DNA of 51,520 nucleotides, taken from Turicibacter sp. GTDB taxonomy: Bacteria; Bacillota_I; Bacilli_A; MOL361; Turicibacteraceae. The notes below the pieces were generated by a model that made no database searches, was not told where the DNA came from, and saw nothing but the letters and a program-made list of their open reading frames with translations. Both the position numbers and the translations under genes were made by a program. How positions within the stretch are numbered: the first letter of the stretch is position 1; each line of letters starts with the position of its first letter. This document shows, one piece after another, positions 33,456-41,292 of this stretch. The DNA is taken from positions 1 to 51,520 of the forward strand of contig WRAJ01000013.1 of assembly GCA_009780245.1 (NCBI GenBank), read 5' to 3'.

Positions 33456-33577
33456 TGCTATACAGATTATGTTATAAATTATTTTTAAATTTTGGTACAA
33501 CGTGTACGCAGAGAGGTTGCATAGGTGTGTTTTATGAATCAGAAATATCTAGCGAATTATTAGAACAAATGGTATAA
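33455..33577 (+). CDS. agrD: AgrD-type autoinducing peptide precursor
   Basis: A 40-residue gene with GTG start inside the agrB stop (TAGTG), preceded by AAAGGA. The three AgrD parts are visible: an amphipathic N-terminus (VLYRLCYKLFLNFG), a core (TTCTQRGCIGVF) and an acidic C-terminal tail (YESEISSELLEQMV). Cys22 to Phe26 would form a five-residue thiolactone, Cys-Ile-Gly-Val-Phe, close to Cys-Val-Gly-Ile-Trp of L. plantarum LamD; the tail also resembles LamD (FETKIPDELRK). The N-terminal cut site cannot be predicted. Confidence 0.88.
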   Translation: MLYRLCYKLFLNFGTTCTQRGCIGVFYESEISSELLEQMV

Positions 33578-33609
33578 TATAGATAATACAATATCTTGGA
33601 GGGTTTACT

Positions 33610-34905
33610 ATGTCAGCCATTTTAGTTCTGATTATACAAAAAGTCTCTGCATTAATAGCATTGAAAGTTTTTTCTGTCAGTATAAGAATTAAAATCATAG
33701 ATTTCTTCTTAATTTTACTAGTTGGTATAGGTGGCGGCATGCTTTTGCCGCATATTGGAATTACAGTCTCAATAATGATGAGTTTTCTCTTATTGTTTTA
33801 TACTTGTTTAGTTCTGAATTATAATTTCAAAAAAGCTTTGTTTTTATCAACATTCACGATGATAAATGGGATTGTTTCTGATTATATCTCTTCCATGTTT
33901 TTAAATTTCTTTTTCGATGAGACAGCATTTATTAATGAGTATTTATTGTTCATCCATTTAATCGTATCTTCAATGTCTATGATCACGTTCGCATTAATCT
34001 TTACAAAAGCAACGAAAAAAATTCGCATTCAAATTAATCAGAATGAAGAGATACAAACTCTTTTAGCTAGTATTAGTACGATTATATTAATTTCTGTCTA
34101 TGTAAGCATCATACTCGCAACCTATCTTGGGAGTGATATTTCTCTCATACAATTGAACTTTATCTTCCTAGTTTCATACTTACTAGTCGGATTGATTATC
34201 TTCTATTTATATACGAAGATTTTGAACGAAAAGCACGAAATAGAGCGGCGAGAAAAGGAAGAGGAAAGTCTGCTAGAATACACTAGACAAATCGAAGAAC
34301 AACACACCGATCTTCGAAAGTTCAAACACGATTATCAAAATATTCTGAAATCCATGACTGGTTATTTCGATGAGAATGATTTTGAGGGGTTAAAAACCTA
34401 TTATAAAGCTAAAATTCATCCAACCTCCGCATTGATAAATCAATACGAATTCAAGTTTCAACCTTTGGGCAATATTAAAATCAAAGAGATAAAAAGTATT
34501 TTATCTACGAAACTAATGCTTGCTGAAACTGCTGGCATTGATTTTTCTTTCGAATCAAAGGATGTCATTGAGAAGATACCACTTGATTCTCTTATTTTAG
34601 TGCGTTCTTTGGGAATAGTGCTCGATAATGCGATTGAAGAACTATCTTCCCTAAATGAGGGGACACTCACTGTGGCTGCTTTTAAAGATGAATCTGTTAC
34701 GACGTTTATTATTAAAAATACTTGTCGAACTAACATTGAAAAGCTTCATAAGTTGAAGCAATCGGGATTCTCAACAAAAGAATCTGGGCGCGGCATCGGT
34801 CTTAATAGCCTAGCCGATTTTGCAAAAGAAAATCCTAAGATGCGCATTGATACTAGTATCGAAGGAAATCAATTTATTCAAAAAATAATCATAAAAGGAG
34901 ATTGA
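33610..34905 (+). CDS. agrC: AgrC-family sensor histidine kinase
   Basis: A 431-residue receptor kinase. About six hydrophobic segments occupy residues 1-205, followed by a coiled coil (about 206-235), the phosphoacceptor His240 in KFKHDYQNILKSM, and a GHKL ATPase domain with the N-box LDNAIEEL and G-box GRGIGLNSL. This is the HPK10 plan of AgrC/LamC/FsrC, which detect the cyclic peptide at the outer face. GGAGG lies 9 bases before the ATG. It follows agrD by 32 bases. Confidence 0.93.
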   Translation: MSAILVLIIQKVSALIALKVFSVSIRIKIIDFFLILLVGIGGGMLLPHIGITVSIMMSFLLLFYTCLVLNYNFKKALFLSTFTMINGIVSDYISSMFLNFFFDETAFINEYLLFIHLIVSSMSMITFALIFTKATKKIRIQINQNEEIQTLLASISTIILISVYVSIILATYLGSDISLIQLNFIFLVSYLLVGLIIFYLYTKILNEKHEIERREKEEESLLEYTRQIEEQHTDLRKFKHDYQNILKSMTGYFDENDFEGLKTYYKAKIHPTSALINQYEFKFQPLGNIKIKEIKSILSTKLMLAETAGIDFSFESKDVIEKIPLDSLILVRSLGIVLDNAIEELSSLNEGTLTVAAFKDESVTTFIIKNTCRTNIEKLHKLKQSGFSTKESGRGIGLNSLADFAKENPKMRIDTSIEGNQFIQKIIIKGD

Positions 34906-34909
34906 GATT

Positions 34910-35650
34910 ATGTTACCGATTTTTATTTGTGAAGACGATGAAGCGCAAAGAAAAAAAATGGAACAAGTCATTAAAAACTACGTGATGATTCATGATTTGG
35001 ATATGAAATTAGTCTTGTCTACTGATAACCCTTATGATGTGTTAGACTATCTAGATTCATCATTGATAAAAACAGGTCTATACTTCTTAGATGTGGACTT
35101 GGGATCAGATATCAGTGGTATTGGGTTGGGTGCTAAAATTAGAAAAATAGATCCTACAGGAAAAATCATTTTTGTAACCACTCATGGCGAAATGGTTCCT
35201 TTGACTTTTACATATAAAGTTGAAGCGCTAGACTTTATTGTTAAAGATCTTCCAGAAGGCATTGATAACCGAGTTCGAGATTGTATAAAGATTGCATATG
35301 AAAGCTATATTAATGATAAAAATCCTAACAGAAAAATTTACACCATTAAAGTAGATGGGAAAGTGATGGTTTTTGAACAGGAAGATATTATGTTTATTCA
35401 GTCTTCGGCTATCCCACATATGGTTACGCTACATTTAGATAATCGGCAACTAGATTTTCCAGGTTCTTTAAAAGAAGCCGAAGCATTATTGCCAGAATTC
35501 TATCGTTGTCATAAATCATTTTTAGTTAACCCAAAGAACGTCAAAGAGATCCATAAACTGACGAATGAAGTAGAAATGATCAATGAAGAACTTGCCCTGG
35601 TTTCAGTTCGAAAAATGAAAGGTCTCGTTAATCTTACTTCTAAAGGATGA
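34910..35650 (+). CDS. agrA: AgrA-family LytTR response regulator
   Basis: A 246-residue regulator with a receiver domain (acidic triad CEDD at 7-10, phosphoacceptor Asp61 in YFLDVDLGS, Lys in FIVKDLP) and a C-terminal LytTR DNA-binding domain (about 140-246; FYRCHKSFLVNPKNVKEI). It begins 4 bases after agrC and ends the agr operon at a strong terminator. Likely targets are the paired repeats before agrB and before the peptide genes. Confidence 0.94.
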   Translation: MLPIFICEDDEAQRKKMEQVIKNYVMIHDLDMKLVLSTDNPYDVLDYLDSSLIKTGLYFLDVDLGSDISGIGLGAKIRKIDPTGKIIFVTTHGEMVPLTFTYKVEALDFIVKDLPEGIDNRVRDCIKIAYESYINDKNPNRKIYTIKVDGKVMVFEQEDIMFIQSSAIPHMVTLHLDNRQLDFPGSLKEAEALLPEFYRCHKSFLVNPKNVKEIHKLTNEVEMINEELALVSVRKMKGLVNLTSKG

Positions 35651-35670
35651 TTTAATCATTGCAAATGAAG

Positions 35671-35692
35671 AGCCCATCTGTCGGGCTTTTTT
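35671..35692 (+). terminator. intrinsic terminator of the agr operon
   Basis: AGCCC-atctgtc-GGGCT followed by six T. It marks the right edge of the AT-rich island. Confidence 0.85.
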
Positions 35693-35760
35693 CAGCGTTT
35701 ATCGTTATTCACGCTGAAGTGTTCAATTCGAACAAACGCAAGCAAAAAGGTGGTAAAGCT

Positions 35761-36828
35761 ATGAATGAACACGTGAAACACATTAATAAAACCGAATTTC
35801 AAGCAGATATCCTAGGCTGGTATCAGCAGGTCAAGCGCGACTTTCCGTTTCGAGGGACGAAGAACCCTTATCACATCTTGGTCTCCGAAATCATGTCGCA
35901 GCAGACGCAAATCACAGCCGTCGTCCCGTATTACAATAAATTCATTGCGCTTTTTCCGACAACGAAAGAACTCGCGCACACGGACGAAGCGACGTTACTT
36001 AAAGCGTGGGAAGGCTTAGGGTATTATTCCCGTGCGAGAAATTTACAAGCCAGCGCAAAGATGGTTGAAGAAGCGGGTCATTTTCCAAATACTTATCACG
36101 AAATATTGCAGCTAAAAGGGGTGGGACCGTATACGGCTGCCGCCGTCGCGAGCATCGTGTTTAACGAACCGACGCCGGCCATTGATGGCAATGTTTTTCG
36201 GGTGATCAGTCGCTTAGGGGCGATTTTTGATGATATTACGAAGCCGGCCACGCGGAAGGTGTTTGAAGCTTGTACGAGCACACTCATTTGCGAGGTGCAT
36301 CCCGGGGACTTTAATCAAAGTCTGATCGAACTCGGGGCTTTGATTTGTACGCCGAAATCGCCAAAGTGTTTGGAATGCCCGGTTCGGACGTATTGCCTAG
36401 CGTATCAGCAAGGGATTGATGACCAGCTGCCTGTGAAGAAAAAGGCTGTGCAGCCTACGAAGGTGCGGTTGGTTGTGGGCGTGGTTGAAAATGAATGGGG
36501 CGAATGGTTGATCGGGAAGCGGCCGGAGACGGGATTGCTGGCTAATTTTTATGCGTTTAAGCAGTTTGAATACGAAGCGGGAGAGCCGGAGGATGTGTTA
36601 GTGGCTGATTTGATTGAAACTGGGTGTCGGGTGAGAGAGGTCGGGTCGCTCGGGTTTTCGAAGCACGTTTTTTCGCATCGAGTTTGGGAGATGGAAGCTT
36701 ATCAGGTGACGGTTGATGCGGCGGGGTATGTGATGCAGGAGGGGGAGTTATGGGTGAGGCCGGGGGAAATGAAAAACTATCCCCTTGCGATTGCGCATGT
36801 GAGGATAGTTGAGGGATTGTTGAGGTGA
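35761..36828 (+). CDS. mutY: A/G-specific adenine glycosylase
   Basis: The 355-residue repair enzyme removes A opposite 8-oxoG. The HhH-GPD domain contains FPFRGTKNPYHILVSEIMSQ, the hairpin LKGVGPYTAAAVAS and catalytic Asp in TPAIDGNVFRV; the iron-sulfur cluster ligands follow as C-x6-C-x2-C-x5-C (ALICTPKSPKCLECPVRTYC). A C-terminal NUDIX-like domain (about 220-355) recognises 8-oxoG. Start at ATG 35761 after AAGGTGG; the open frame extends upstream into the agr terminator. GC content rises again here compared with the island. Confidence 0.95.
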   Translation: MNEHVKHINKTEFQADILGWYQQVKRDFPFRGTKNPYHILVSEIMSQQTQITAVVPYYNKFIALFPTTKELAHTDEATLLKAWEGLGYYSRARNLQASAKMVEEAGHFPNTYHEILQLKGVGPYTAAAVASIVFNEPTPAIDGNVFRVISRLGAIFDDITKPATRKVFEACTSTLICEVHPGDFNQSLIELGALICTPKSPKCLECPVRTYCLAYQQGIDDQLPVKKKAVQPTKVRLVVGVVENEWGEWLIGKRPETGLLANFYAFKQFEYEAGEPEDVLVADLIETGCRVREVGSLGFSKHVFSHRVWEMEAYQVTVDAAGYVMQEGELWVRPGEMKNYPLAIAHVRIVEGLLR

Positions 36829-36890
36829 CGCCCTTTCGGTGATCAGATTGTGGTCGTCTCTTTAGGTTAAACTTTTGCTTGAAAGGTAAT

Positions 36891-38336
36891 CTACAGAATA
36901 TACTGCAAAATAAACAACAACGCAATCACCACAGCGAGTGGCTTTACTTCTTTAATGCGACCAGTAAAGGCTTTGATGATGATGTATGAGATTAGACCGA
37001 AGGCGATTCCGTTGGCGATTGAGAAGGATAGGGGCATGATGACAACGGTTAGAAATGCTGGGACTGCTTCTGTTGGGTCAGTGAAGTCTACTTCTTTGAC
37101 GTGTGAGACCATGAGGAAGCCGACATAGATCAAGGCTGGTGCGACGGCCATGTTTGGAATTAGTACTACGAATGGCGCTAAGACCAGGGCAAATAGGAAC
37201 AAAATCGCTGCGACCAAACTTGTCAACCCGGTTCGACCGCCCTCTGAGATACCTGAGGCTGATGATACGACGGTTGTAACGGTTGAAGTTCCTAAAACGC
37301 CTGATGCGGCAGTCCCGATGGCGTCAGCTGTTAGGCCTTTTTCAAGCCCGATGGCGTTTCCTTCTTCGTCGACTAGGTCGTTTGCCATTGAGATGCCGTA
37401 GATGGTTCCGAGGGCATCGAACATGTTAACGAATAGGAAGGCTAGGATGAACGCGAGCAAGGTTCCCCATTGTGTGCCCTCGTTGATGAATCCGAAGTCA
37501 AAGCGGAAGAACGAGAGGTTGAAGAAGTATGAGAAGCGTTCTGCTAAGTTGAATGAGAAATTCTCTGGTAGGCTTACAACGCCAGTTAGGTAATTGAGGA
37601 TGGTGGTGGTGATAACTCCGATTAGGATGGCTCCTTTGACTTTCTTGATTGAGAGAACGGTGATGAGTAAGAAGCCAACGACCGCTAAGATAGCTCCCAT
37701 GGCGCGGCGACCGTAAAAGATACCCGACACGTCGCCGACGTAATCCATGCCTAGACCGACTTGGCTGAAATTCACCATGGTGACAAAGGTCCCTGGCGAG
37801 TTAATGACAATGCCTGAAAAGCGAAGACCAAGTAAGGTGATGAATAACCCGATACCAGCGCCCATCGCTAATTTGATGTTTCGTGGCACCGCGTTAACAA
37901 TCGCTTCACGGATACCGAACAACGTTGAAACCGTGAAGAGCGCACCGGCGATAAAGACGATGGCAATCGCCATTTGATATTGCTGCAAGTGCGATAAATA
38001 AGGGGCACCTGCCATGAAGGCCATGCCACCCATTACCGTCCCAGCGAAATACGAACCAAGCCCCATACCAGGCGCTTGAACAAAGGGAATCTTTGCATAA
38101 AAGGCTTTTAATAACGTCCCAAACACTGACGCAAGACACGCTGCGATGAAGACCGCATATACCATGCCTGGTTCTCTGTATTCCAAAGGCACCGCCCCGT
38201 TAATCATATTTGGAATGGCAATAATGGTGAAAATAGTCGCCATGAACGTGGTAAAACCAGCCATCACCTCTGTGCGAATCGTTGATCCTCTTTCCTTAAC
38301 CCCAAAATAATTTGCTAACTTTTCCATGAGTTGCAC
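36891..38336 (-). CDS. NCS2 family purine (guanine/hypoxanthine) permease, PbuG-like
   Basis: A 481-residue AzgA-type transporter with about 12-14 membrane segments. Family motifs near the N-terminus (GSTIRTEVMAGFTTFMA, about 17-33) and in the middle (FVNMFDALGTIYG; GTSTVTTVVSSASGISEGGR) are intact. A guanine-class riboswitch and its terminator immediately upstream support purine specificity. Start is GTG 38336 or ATG 38327; AGGAGTGA is 3 or 12 bases away, so the exact start is unsure. Confidence 0.92.
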   Translation of the reverse strand: MQLMEKLANYFGVKERGSTIRTEVMAGFTTFMATIFTIIAIPNMINGAVPLEYREPGMVYAVFIAACLASVFGTLLKAFYAKIPFVQAPGMGLGSYFAGTVMGGMAFMAGAPYLSHLQQYQMAIAIVFIAGALFTVSTLFGIREAIVNAVPRNIKLAMGAGIGLFITLLGLRFSGIVINSPGTFVTMVNFSQVGLGMDYVGDVSGIFYGRRAMGAILAVVGFLLITVLSIKKVKGAILIGVITTTILNYLTGVVSLPENFSFNLAERFSYFFNLSFFRFDFGFINEGTQWGTLLAFILAFLFVNMFDALGTIYGISMANDLVDEEGNAIGLEKGLTADAIGTAASGVLGTSTVTTVVSSASGISEGGRTGLTSLVAAILFLFALVLAPFVVLIPNMAVAPALIYVGFLMVSHVKEVDFTDPTEAVPAFLTVVIMPLSFSIANGIAFGLISYIIIKAFTGRIKEVKPLAVVIALLFILQYIL

Positions 38337-38365
38337 TCACTCCTCTTTCACTTTTAATGACCACA

Positions 38366-38401
38366 CAAAAAAGACTTTCATCCAAAAACGGATAAAAGTC
38401 T
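38366..38401 (-). terminator. terminator of the purine riboswitch expression platform
   Basis: On the minus strand AGACTTTTATCC and GGATGAAAGTCT form the stem, followed by a T-run. It lies between the aptamer and the permease start, as expected for a switch that ends transcription when purine is bound. Confidence 0.85.
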
Positions 38402-38438
38402 CCTACATGTCCGGTGTCATTTCACATAAAAAACAACA

Positions 38439-38504
38439 CTCGTAGTCTGCACATTTACGGCGGCAGGTAGAGACTTTCGAACCCTATCATCGAATTTATA
38501 CGAG
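38439..38504 (-). promoter_or_regulatory. purine riboswitch aptamer, guanine class
   Basis: The minus strand begins CTCGTATAAATTCGATGATA and ends GTGCAGACTACGAG, which pair as P1. The conserved core elements TATAA, GTCTCTACC, CCGTAAAT and GACTACG are in order. The C in GACTACG corresponds to C74 of the xpt aptamer, which pairs with guanine or hypoxanthine; adenine switches have U there. It starts 7 bases after the hpt stop codon and controls the permease. Confidence 0.93.
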
Positions 38505-38510
38505 TTTAAA

Positions 38511-38516
38511 ATTATA
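38511..38516 (-). promoter_or_regulatory. possible -10 box overlapping the hpt stop codon
   Basis: A perfect TATAAT on the minus strand includes the hpt TAA stop. A start 7 bases downstream would put the first nucleotide at the aptamer. The -35 region is weak, so the riboswitch may be read from this promoter, from hpt, or both. Confidence 0.35.
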
Positions 38517-39045
38517 AGTAAACGGATTGCTTCAAAATGCCAATGTACGGTAAGTTACGATATTTCTCATTGTAGTCCAGCCCATAACCAACCACAAACG
38601 ACTTCGGAATCGTGAAGCCAACGTACTTCGCCGCAATCGGAGCAATGCGCGCCTCGGGTTTATCGAGCAACGTCACCATTTCCACCGACACCGCCCCGCG
38701 ACTACGAAGCAACTCAATCACACGCTCCAAGGTGCGTCCGGTGTCCACAATATCTTCCGCAATAATCACGTGACGCCCCCGCACCGACAAGTCCAAATCC
38801 TTCACAATCTTCACATCGCCCGTCGAAGCCGCCCCGTCGTAACTAGAGACATCCATAAAATCAATTTGCAAATCAATGTCAAGCGTCTTCATCAAATCCG
38901 CCATGAACATCGTTGAGCCTTTTAACAACCCTAACAAAATCGGGCGCTTATCCGCGTAATCCACTTTTAACTGCTCCGCAAGCTCAGCCGACTTCGCCTC
39001 GATTTCTGGTTGAGACAATAAAATTTTTTCAATATCCTGATGCAT
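38512..39045 (-). CDS. hpt: hypoxanthine-guanine phosphoribosyltransferase
   Basis: The 177-residue salvage enzyme converts hypoxanthine or guanine to nucleotide with PRPP. The PRPP-binding motif VIIAEDIVDTGRTL (about 92-105) and the LLGLLKGSTMFMADL segment (about 38-52) are typical, as is the C-terminal FVVGYGLDYNEKYRNLPYIG. Good promoter upstream and GAGGA before the ATG. Located directly before the riboswitch-controlled permease, forming a purine-salvage pair. Confidence 0.96.
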   Translation of the reverse strand: MHQDIEKILLSQPEIEAKSAELAEQLKVDYADKRPILLGLLKGSTMFMADLMKTLDIDLQIDFMDVSSYDGAASTGDVKIVKDLDLSVRGRHVIIAEDIVDTGRTLERVIELLRSRGAVSVEMVTLLDKPEARIAPIAAKYVGFTIPKSFVVGYGLDYNEKYRNLPYIGILKQSVYL

Positions 39046-39084
39046 AAACTCATCCTCTTTTAAATTTTAGTAAATTAAAATAGT

Positions 39085-39113
39085 ATTATACCGTAGATCG
39101 TCGAAATTTACAA
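39085..39113 (-). promoter_or_regulatory. sigma-A promoter of hpt
   Basis: On the minus strand TTGTAA (39113-39108), 17-bp spacer, TATAAT (39090-39085). Confidence 0.75.
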
Positions 39114-39400
39114 CGATTTTAAACCATTTTGCTGCAACCTGTTGGGCAAGGCATTTTCGGATGTGGCCGCAAGGGGGCGTTGGGTTGAGAAAAAAGCAAC
39201 CGGCTGACAGCAAGTTGTATCAGAGGATAAACCGGGGTAAGTCGGATTGCGGGCGCAACGCTTCGAATCGGTTATGCACCACTGCTGACATCCACTTGCC
39301 TCGAAAGCTAGGTTTTGTGACTGGAGCACGTCGTCACAGACATTCACTTGCCTCGGAAGGTGGCATTTCTGACCTTAACGCGATACTAGACTTGATGAAA
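39114..39400. other. gene-free stretch upstream of hpt
   Basis: GC-richer DNA with open frames of up to 89 codons on both strands that lack ribosome-binding sites, initiation context and recognisable protein sequence. I see no gene or RNA family here; it may be decayed DNA. Confidence 0.4.
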
Positions 39401-39434
39401 GCCACTAGATCGGTAAAAAGGCCTCTCTAGTGGC
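39401..39434. other. hairpin at the left end of array 2
   Basis: GCCACTAGA and TCTAGTGGC form a perfect 9-bp stem around a 16-base loop. It precedes the repeat units at 39456 and may be a diverged copy or a separate terminator-like element. Confidence 0.5.
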
Positions 39435-39455
39435 TCAAATTGTGCGAAATGGGAC

Positions 39456-39708
39456 TCGAAAAGTCACAGTCTCGGCGAAACCGGCCTTCCAGTGACTCTT
39501 CCCGTACGAAATGGAGCTCGAAAAGTCACAGTCTCGGTGAAACTGGCCTTCCAGTGACTTTTCCCGTGCGAAATGGGGCTCGAAAAGTCACAGAAACAGT
39601 GAAACCAGCCTTCTAGTGACTTTTGCCGTGTGAAATCTGCTTCGAAAAGTCACTGGAAAGCGAAAATGAGCCTTTTCGTGACTCTTTTCGAGCAGAACAG
39701 AAAAATAA
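39456..39708. repeat. tandem hairpin array 2, four units of 62 bp
   Basis: TCGAAAAGTCAC occurs at 39456, 39518, 39580 and 39642, exactly 62 bp apart. In the complete copies AAAAGTCAC is followed after about 24 bases by GTGACTTTT (GTGACTCTT in the first), a 7-9-bp inverted repeat. The first loops hold CGG-N5-CCG-type dyads. Architecture and period match array 1 at 22262-22630, though the arm sequences differ outside GTCAC/GTGA. Confidence 0.9.
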
Positions 39709-39724
39709 AAACAGCCTGGGCTGT
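39709..39724 (-). terminator. intrinsic terminator of the small coiled-coil gene
   Basis: ACAGCC-TG-GGCTGT stem directly after the stop codon; the minus strand continues TTTTTATTTTT. Confidence 0.75.
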
Positions 39725-39725
39725 T

Positions 39726-40034
39726 CTATAGTTTCATGATATGGTCGCAGAAGATTTGGGAGTTGCTGGCGAATTCTTCGAACTCTTTTTCGCCGACTAT
39801 TTTTTTCAGTTTTTCGGCATTGGTTTGTAAGAATTCATTTTGTGTACGGACGATGGATGCTTTGAGTTTTTGAATACGCGCCTGTTCAAGCTCGATGAGT
39901 GTATAGTTGTAATAGATGCTTTCGTCTAGTTCCGCCTCTTTTTGTATGTATGATTTAAACAATGCTTGTGCGTCTTTCAATTGTTCTTCCGACTTCTTTA
40001 AATCCTGATTGAGCTGTTTAAGTGATTCTAGCAT
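39726..40034 (-). CDS. small coiled-coil protein of unknown function
   Basis: A 102-residue protein that is nearly all alpha-helical by composition: heptad-like Leu/Ile spacing runs through LKQLNQDLKKSEEQLKDAQ (about 5-23) and the middle region (LEQARIQKLKASIVRTQNE, about 49-67). No membrane segment, signal peptide or known family. It has an AGAGG site, a start at 40034 and its own terminator, so it is likely expressed. Function not assigned. Confidence 0.7.
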   Translation of the reverse strand: MLESLKQLNQDLKKSEEQLKDAQALFKSYIQKEAELDESIYYNYTLIELEQARIQKLKASIVRTQNEFLQTNAEKLKKIVGEKEFEEFASNSQIFCDHIMKL

Positions 40035-40084
40035 AATAACATCACGCCTCTTTTAATTTAGTTGTACTTTTTTGTTGAAAACAC

Positions 40085-40113
40085 TTGAAAAGTGTGTGGG
40101 AAATTGTTATAGT
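40085..40113 (+). promoter_or_regulatory. probable promoter of the small exported-peptide gene
   Basis: TTGAAA (40085-40090), 17-bp spacer, TATAGT (40108-40113). The -35 is embedded in an ACACTT-gaa-AAGTGT inverted repeat (40081-40095) that could be an operator. A second TTGACG is at 40208 without a good -10. Confidence 0.5.
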
Positions 40114-40275
40114 TTTAGTACGTATGAGATTCAAGCCATACTTAAAAAGCCCTAACGCTTGTCGATTTTTATGGAATTACCTGTTTGCGACAGTATAACA
40201 TAAAAAATTGACGTTTCTGGGCAGAGTACGGAATTGAATAGTTCTAATACGTAATTAGATCCAAAAGGAGTGTTT

Positions 40276-40404
40276 ATGATGAGAAAACTAATTTCTTTTG
40301 CAATGATTACGGGGACTGCTTATTTGGTACTTGCAGAGGTGGCAATGACGTATGCGGAAATTCAACCACGGCTACCATGGTGTTGGTTATGGCAACTTTG
40401 CTAA
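40276..40404 (+). CDS. small exported peptide, candidate pheromone or bacteriocin
   Basis: A 42-residue peptide (41 from the second ATG) with a Sec-like signal: basic start MMRK, hydrophobic core LISFAMITGTAYLVLA, and possible cuts after LVLA (20) or MTYA (27). The mature tail is EIQPRLPWCWLWQLC, with three Trp and two Cys separated by five residues. AAGGAG lies 6-9 bases before the ATGs, a promoter is at 40085 and a strong terminator follows, so a real transcription unit is present. It is convergent with a membrane protein and LytTR regulator. No known family recognised. Confidence 0.68.
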   Translation: MMRKLISFAMITGTAYLVLAEVAMTYAEIQPRLPWCWLWQLC

Positions 40405-40416
40405 ATAAAATCTAAT

Positions 40417-40457
40417 AAAAAAATCAATGCGGTCTTATAAGATCACATTGATTTTTA
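40417..40457. terminator. bidirectional terminator between the small peptide and the membrane-protein gene
   Basis: AAAAATCAATG/CATTGATTTTT outer arms and an inner GGTCTTA/TAAGATC stem give about 18 paired bases, with A- and T-runs on both sides. It includes the last codons of the minus-strand gene. Confidence 0.8.
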
Positions 40458-41292
40458 TTTGCCATCTGTTTGCTAGGCATTCGTAATTTCTAATGGTACC
40501 TGATTCTTTGTGGATTTCTAGTTTGTTGGACAGCACTGGAACGATCTTGTTACTGTTATTATTTTCAATGGTATACTGGAGAATGACTTCGGATTCAAGG
40601 TGATCGTGAGATAATTTTTTTAACACTGAGAATAAATTATCTGACGTTGCCTGATCTATCCGATGAATGATTTCTGAGGTTTTGAGCCTGTTTCTATTGT
40701 GTAGATAAAGGCTACTTAGCAAAAATAGTACTAAAAGAATGATTGCCATTGTCACTGAAAATCCCGCTAAAAGTAGGATCGCATAGATCATCAAAGAAAT
40801 GAAGCAAGCAATATTTAATAGCCATTCCTGTTTCGACAGGTACAGATATATAAGTTTGAAATAATTTTGAGAAAGCATGCTAGCAATAAAAATTAAGATA
40901 ACGATAAAAGAAACTGTAACATTTAGCGGAATCAATAAGTTAAGCGCGCTGACTGGGAGCATAATAACAAATGATAGCGTATGCGCCACCAAAGCCTTCC
41001 TAATATCAAACACACGTCTTAACAAAAAATAAGCCACGAAGGGCCGCAAAATCGTGTCGATCAAATACCCGTTGCTCGGTATGGTAATCACGTAAGAGAT
41101 GAAAAAGGTCATGGCTAACGGGTACATAATCAGCAACACTACGTTCCCGTATAAGTTTCTTTGCTTGGTAACAACTAGTCGTGTCAAAGATTCTTTTAAA
41201 TCATTATCATCCATGTCGGACAAAATCAAATAGAAAGCCAGTAATTCAATGACCCTTTGTAATGCGATCGTCAAATCAAGATTCATGGGCAT
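40435..41292 (-). CDS. multipass membrane protein, sensor-like without kinase domain
   Basis: About 285 residues: six or seven hydrophobic segments in residues 1-200 and a soluble C-terminus of about 85 residues (from HNRNRLKTSEIIHRID). The layout recalls the N-terminal half of AgrC/ComD-type receptors, but no GHKL ATPase motifs are present. It overlaps the LytTR regulator gene by 17 bases, so the two are co-translated. ATG 41292 chosen 5 bases after AGGAGG; 41286 and GTG 41298 are alternatives. Function is inferred from context only. Confidence 0.65.
   Translation of the reverse strand: MPMNLDLTIALQRVIELLAFYLILSDMDDNDLKESLTRLVVTKQRNLYGNVVLLIMYPLAMTFFISYVITIPSNGYLIDTILRPFVAYFLLRRVFDIRKALVAHTLSFVIMLPVSALNLLIPLNVTVSFIVILIFIASMLSQNYFKLIYLYLSKQEWLLNIACFISLMIYAILLLAGFSVTMAIILLVLFLLSSLYLHNRNRLKTSEIIHRIDQATSDNLFSVLKKLSHDHLESEVILQYTIENNNSNKIVPVLSNKLEIHKESGTIRNYECLANRWQIKINVIL

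Noticed and set aside
39108..39430. Overlapping frames of 79 and 89 codons on opposite strands
   Set aside because: No initiation signals, odd composition and overlap with hairpins and the hpt promoter region.
39456..39708. CRISPR array
   Set aside because: Repeats extend over the full 62-bp unit and no cas gene is present.
40208..40220. TTGACGTTTCT resembling the AgrA-type site, before the small peptide
   Set aside because: No -10 box lies 64 bp downstream and no second half-site is 20-21 bp away.
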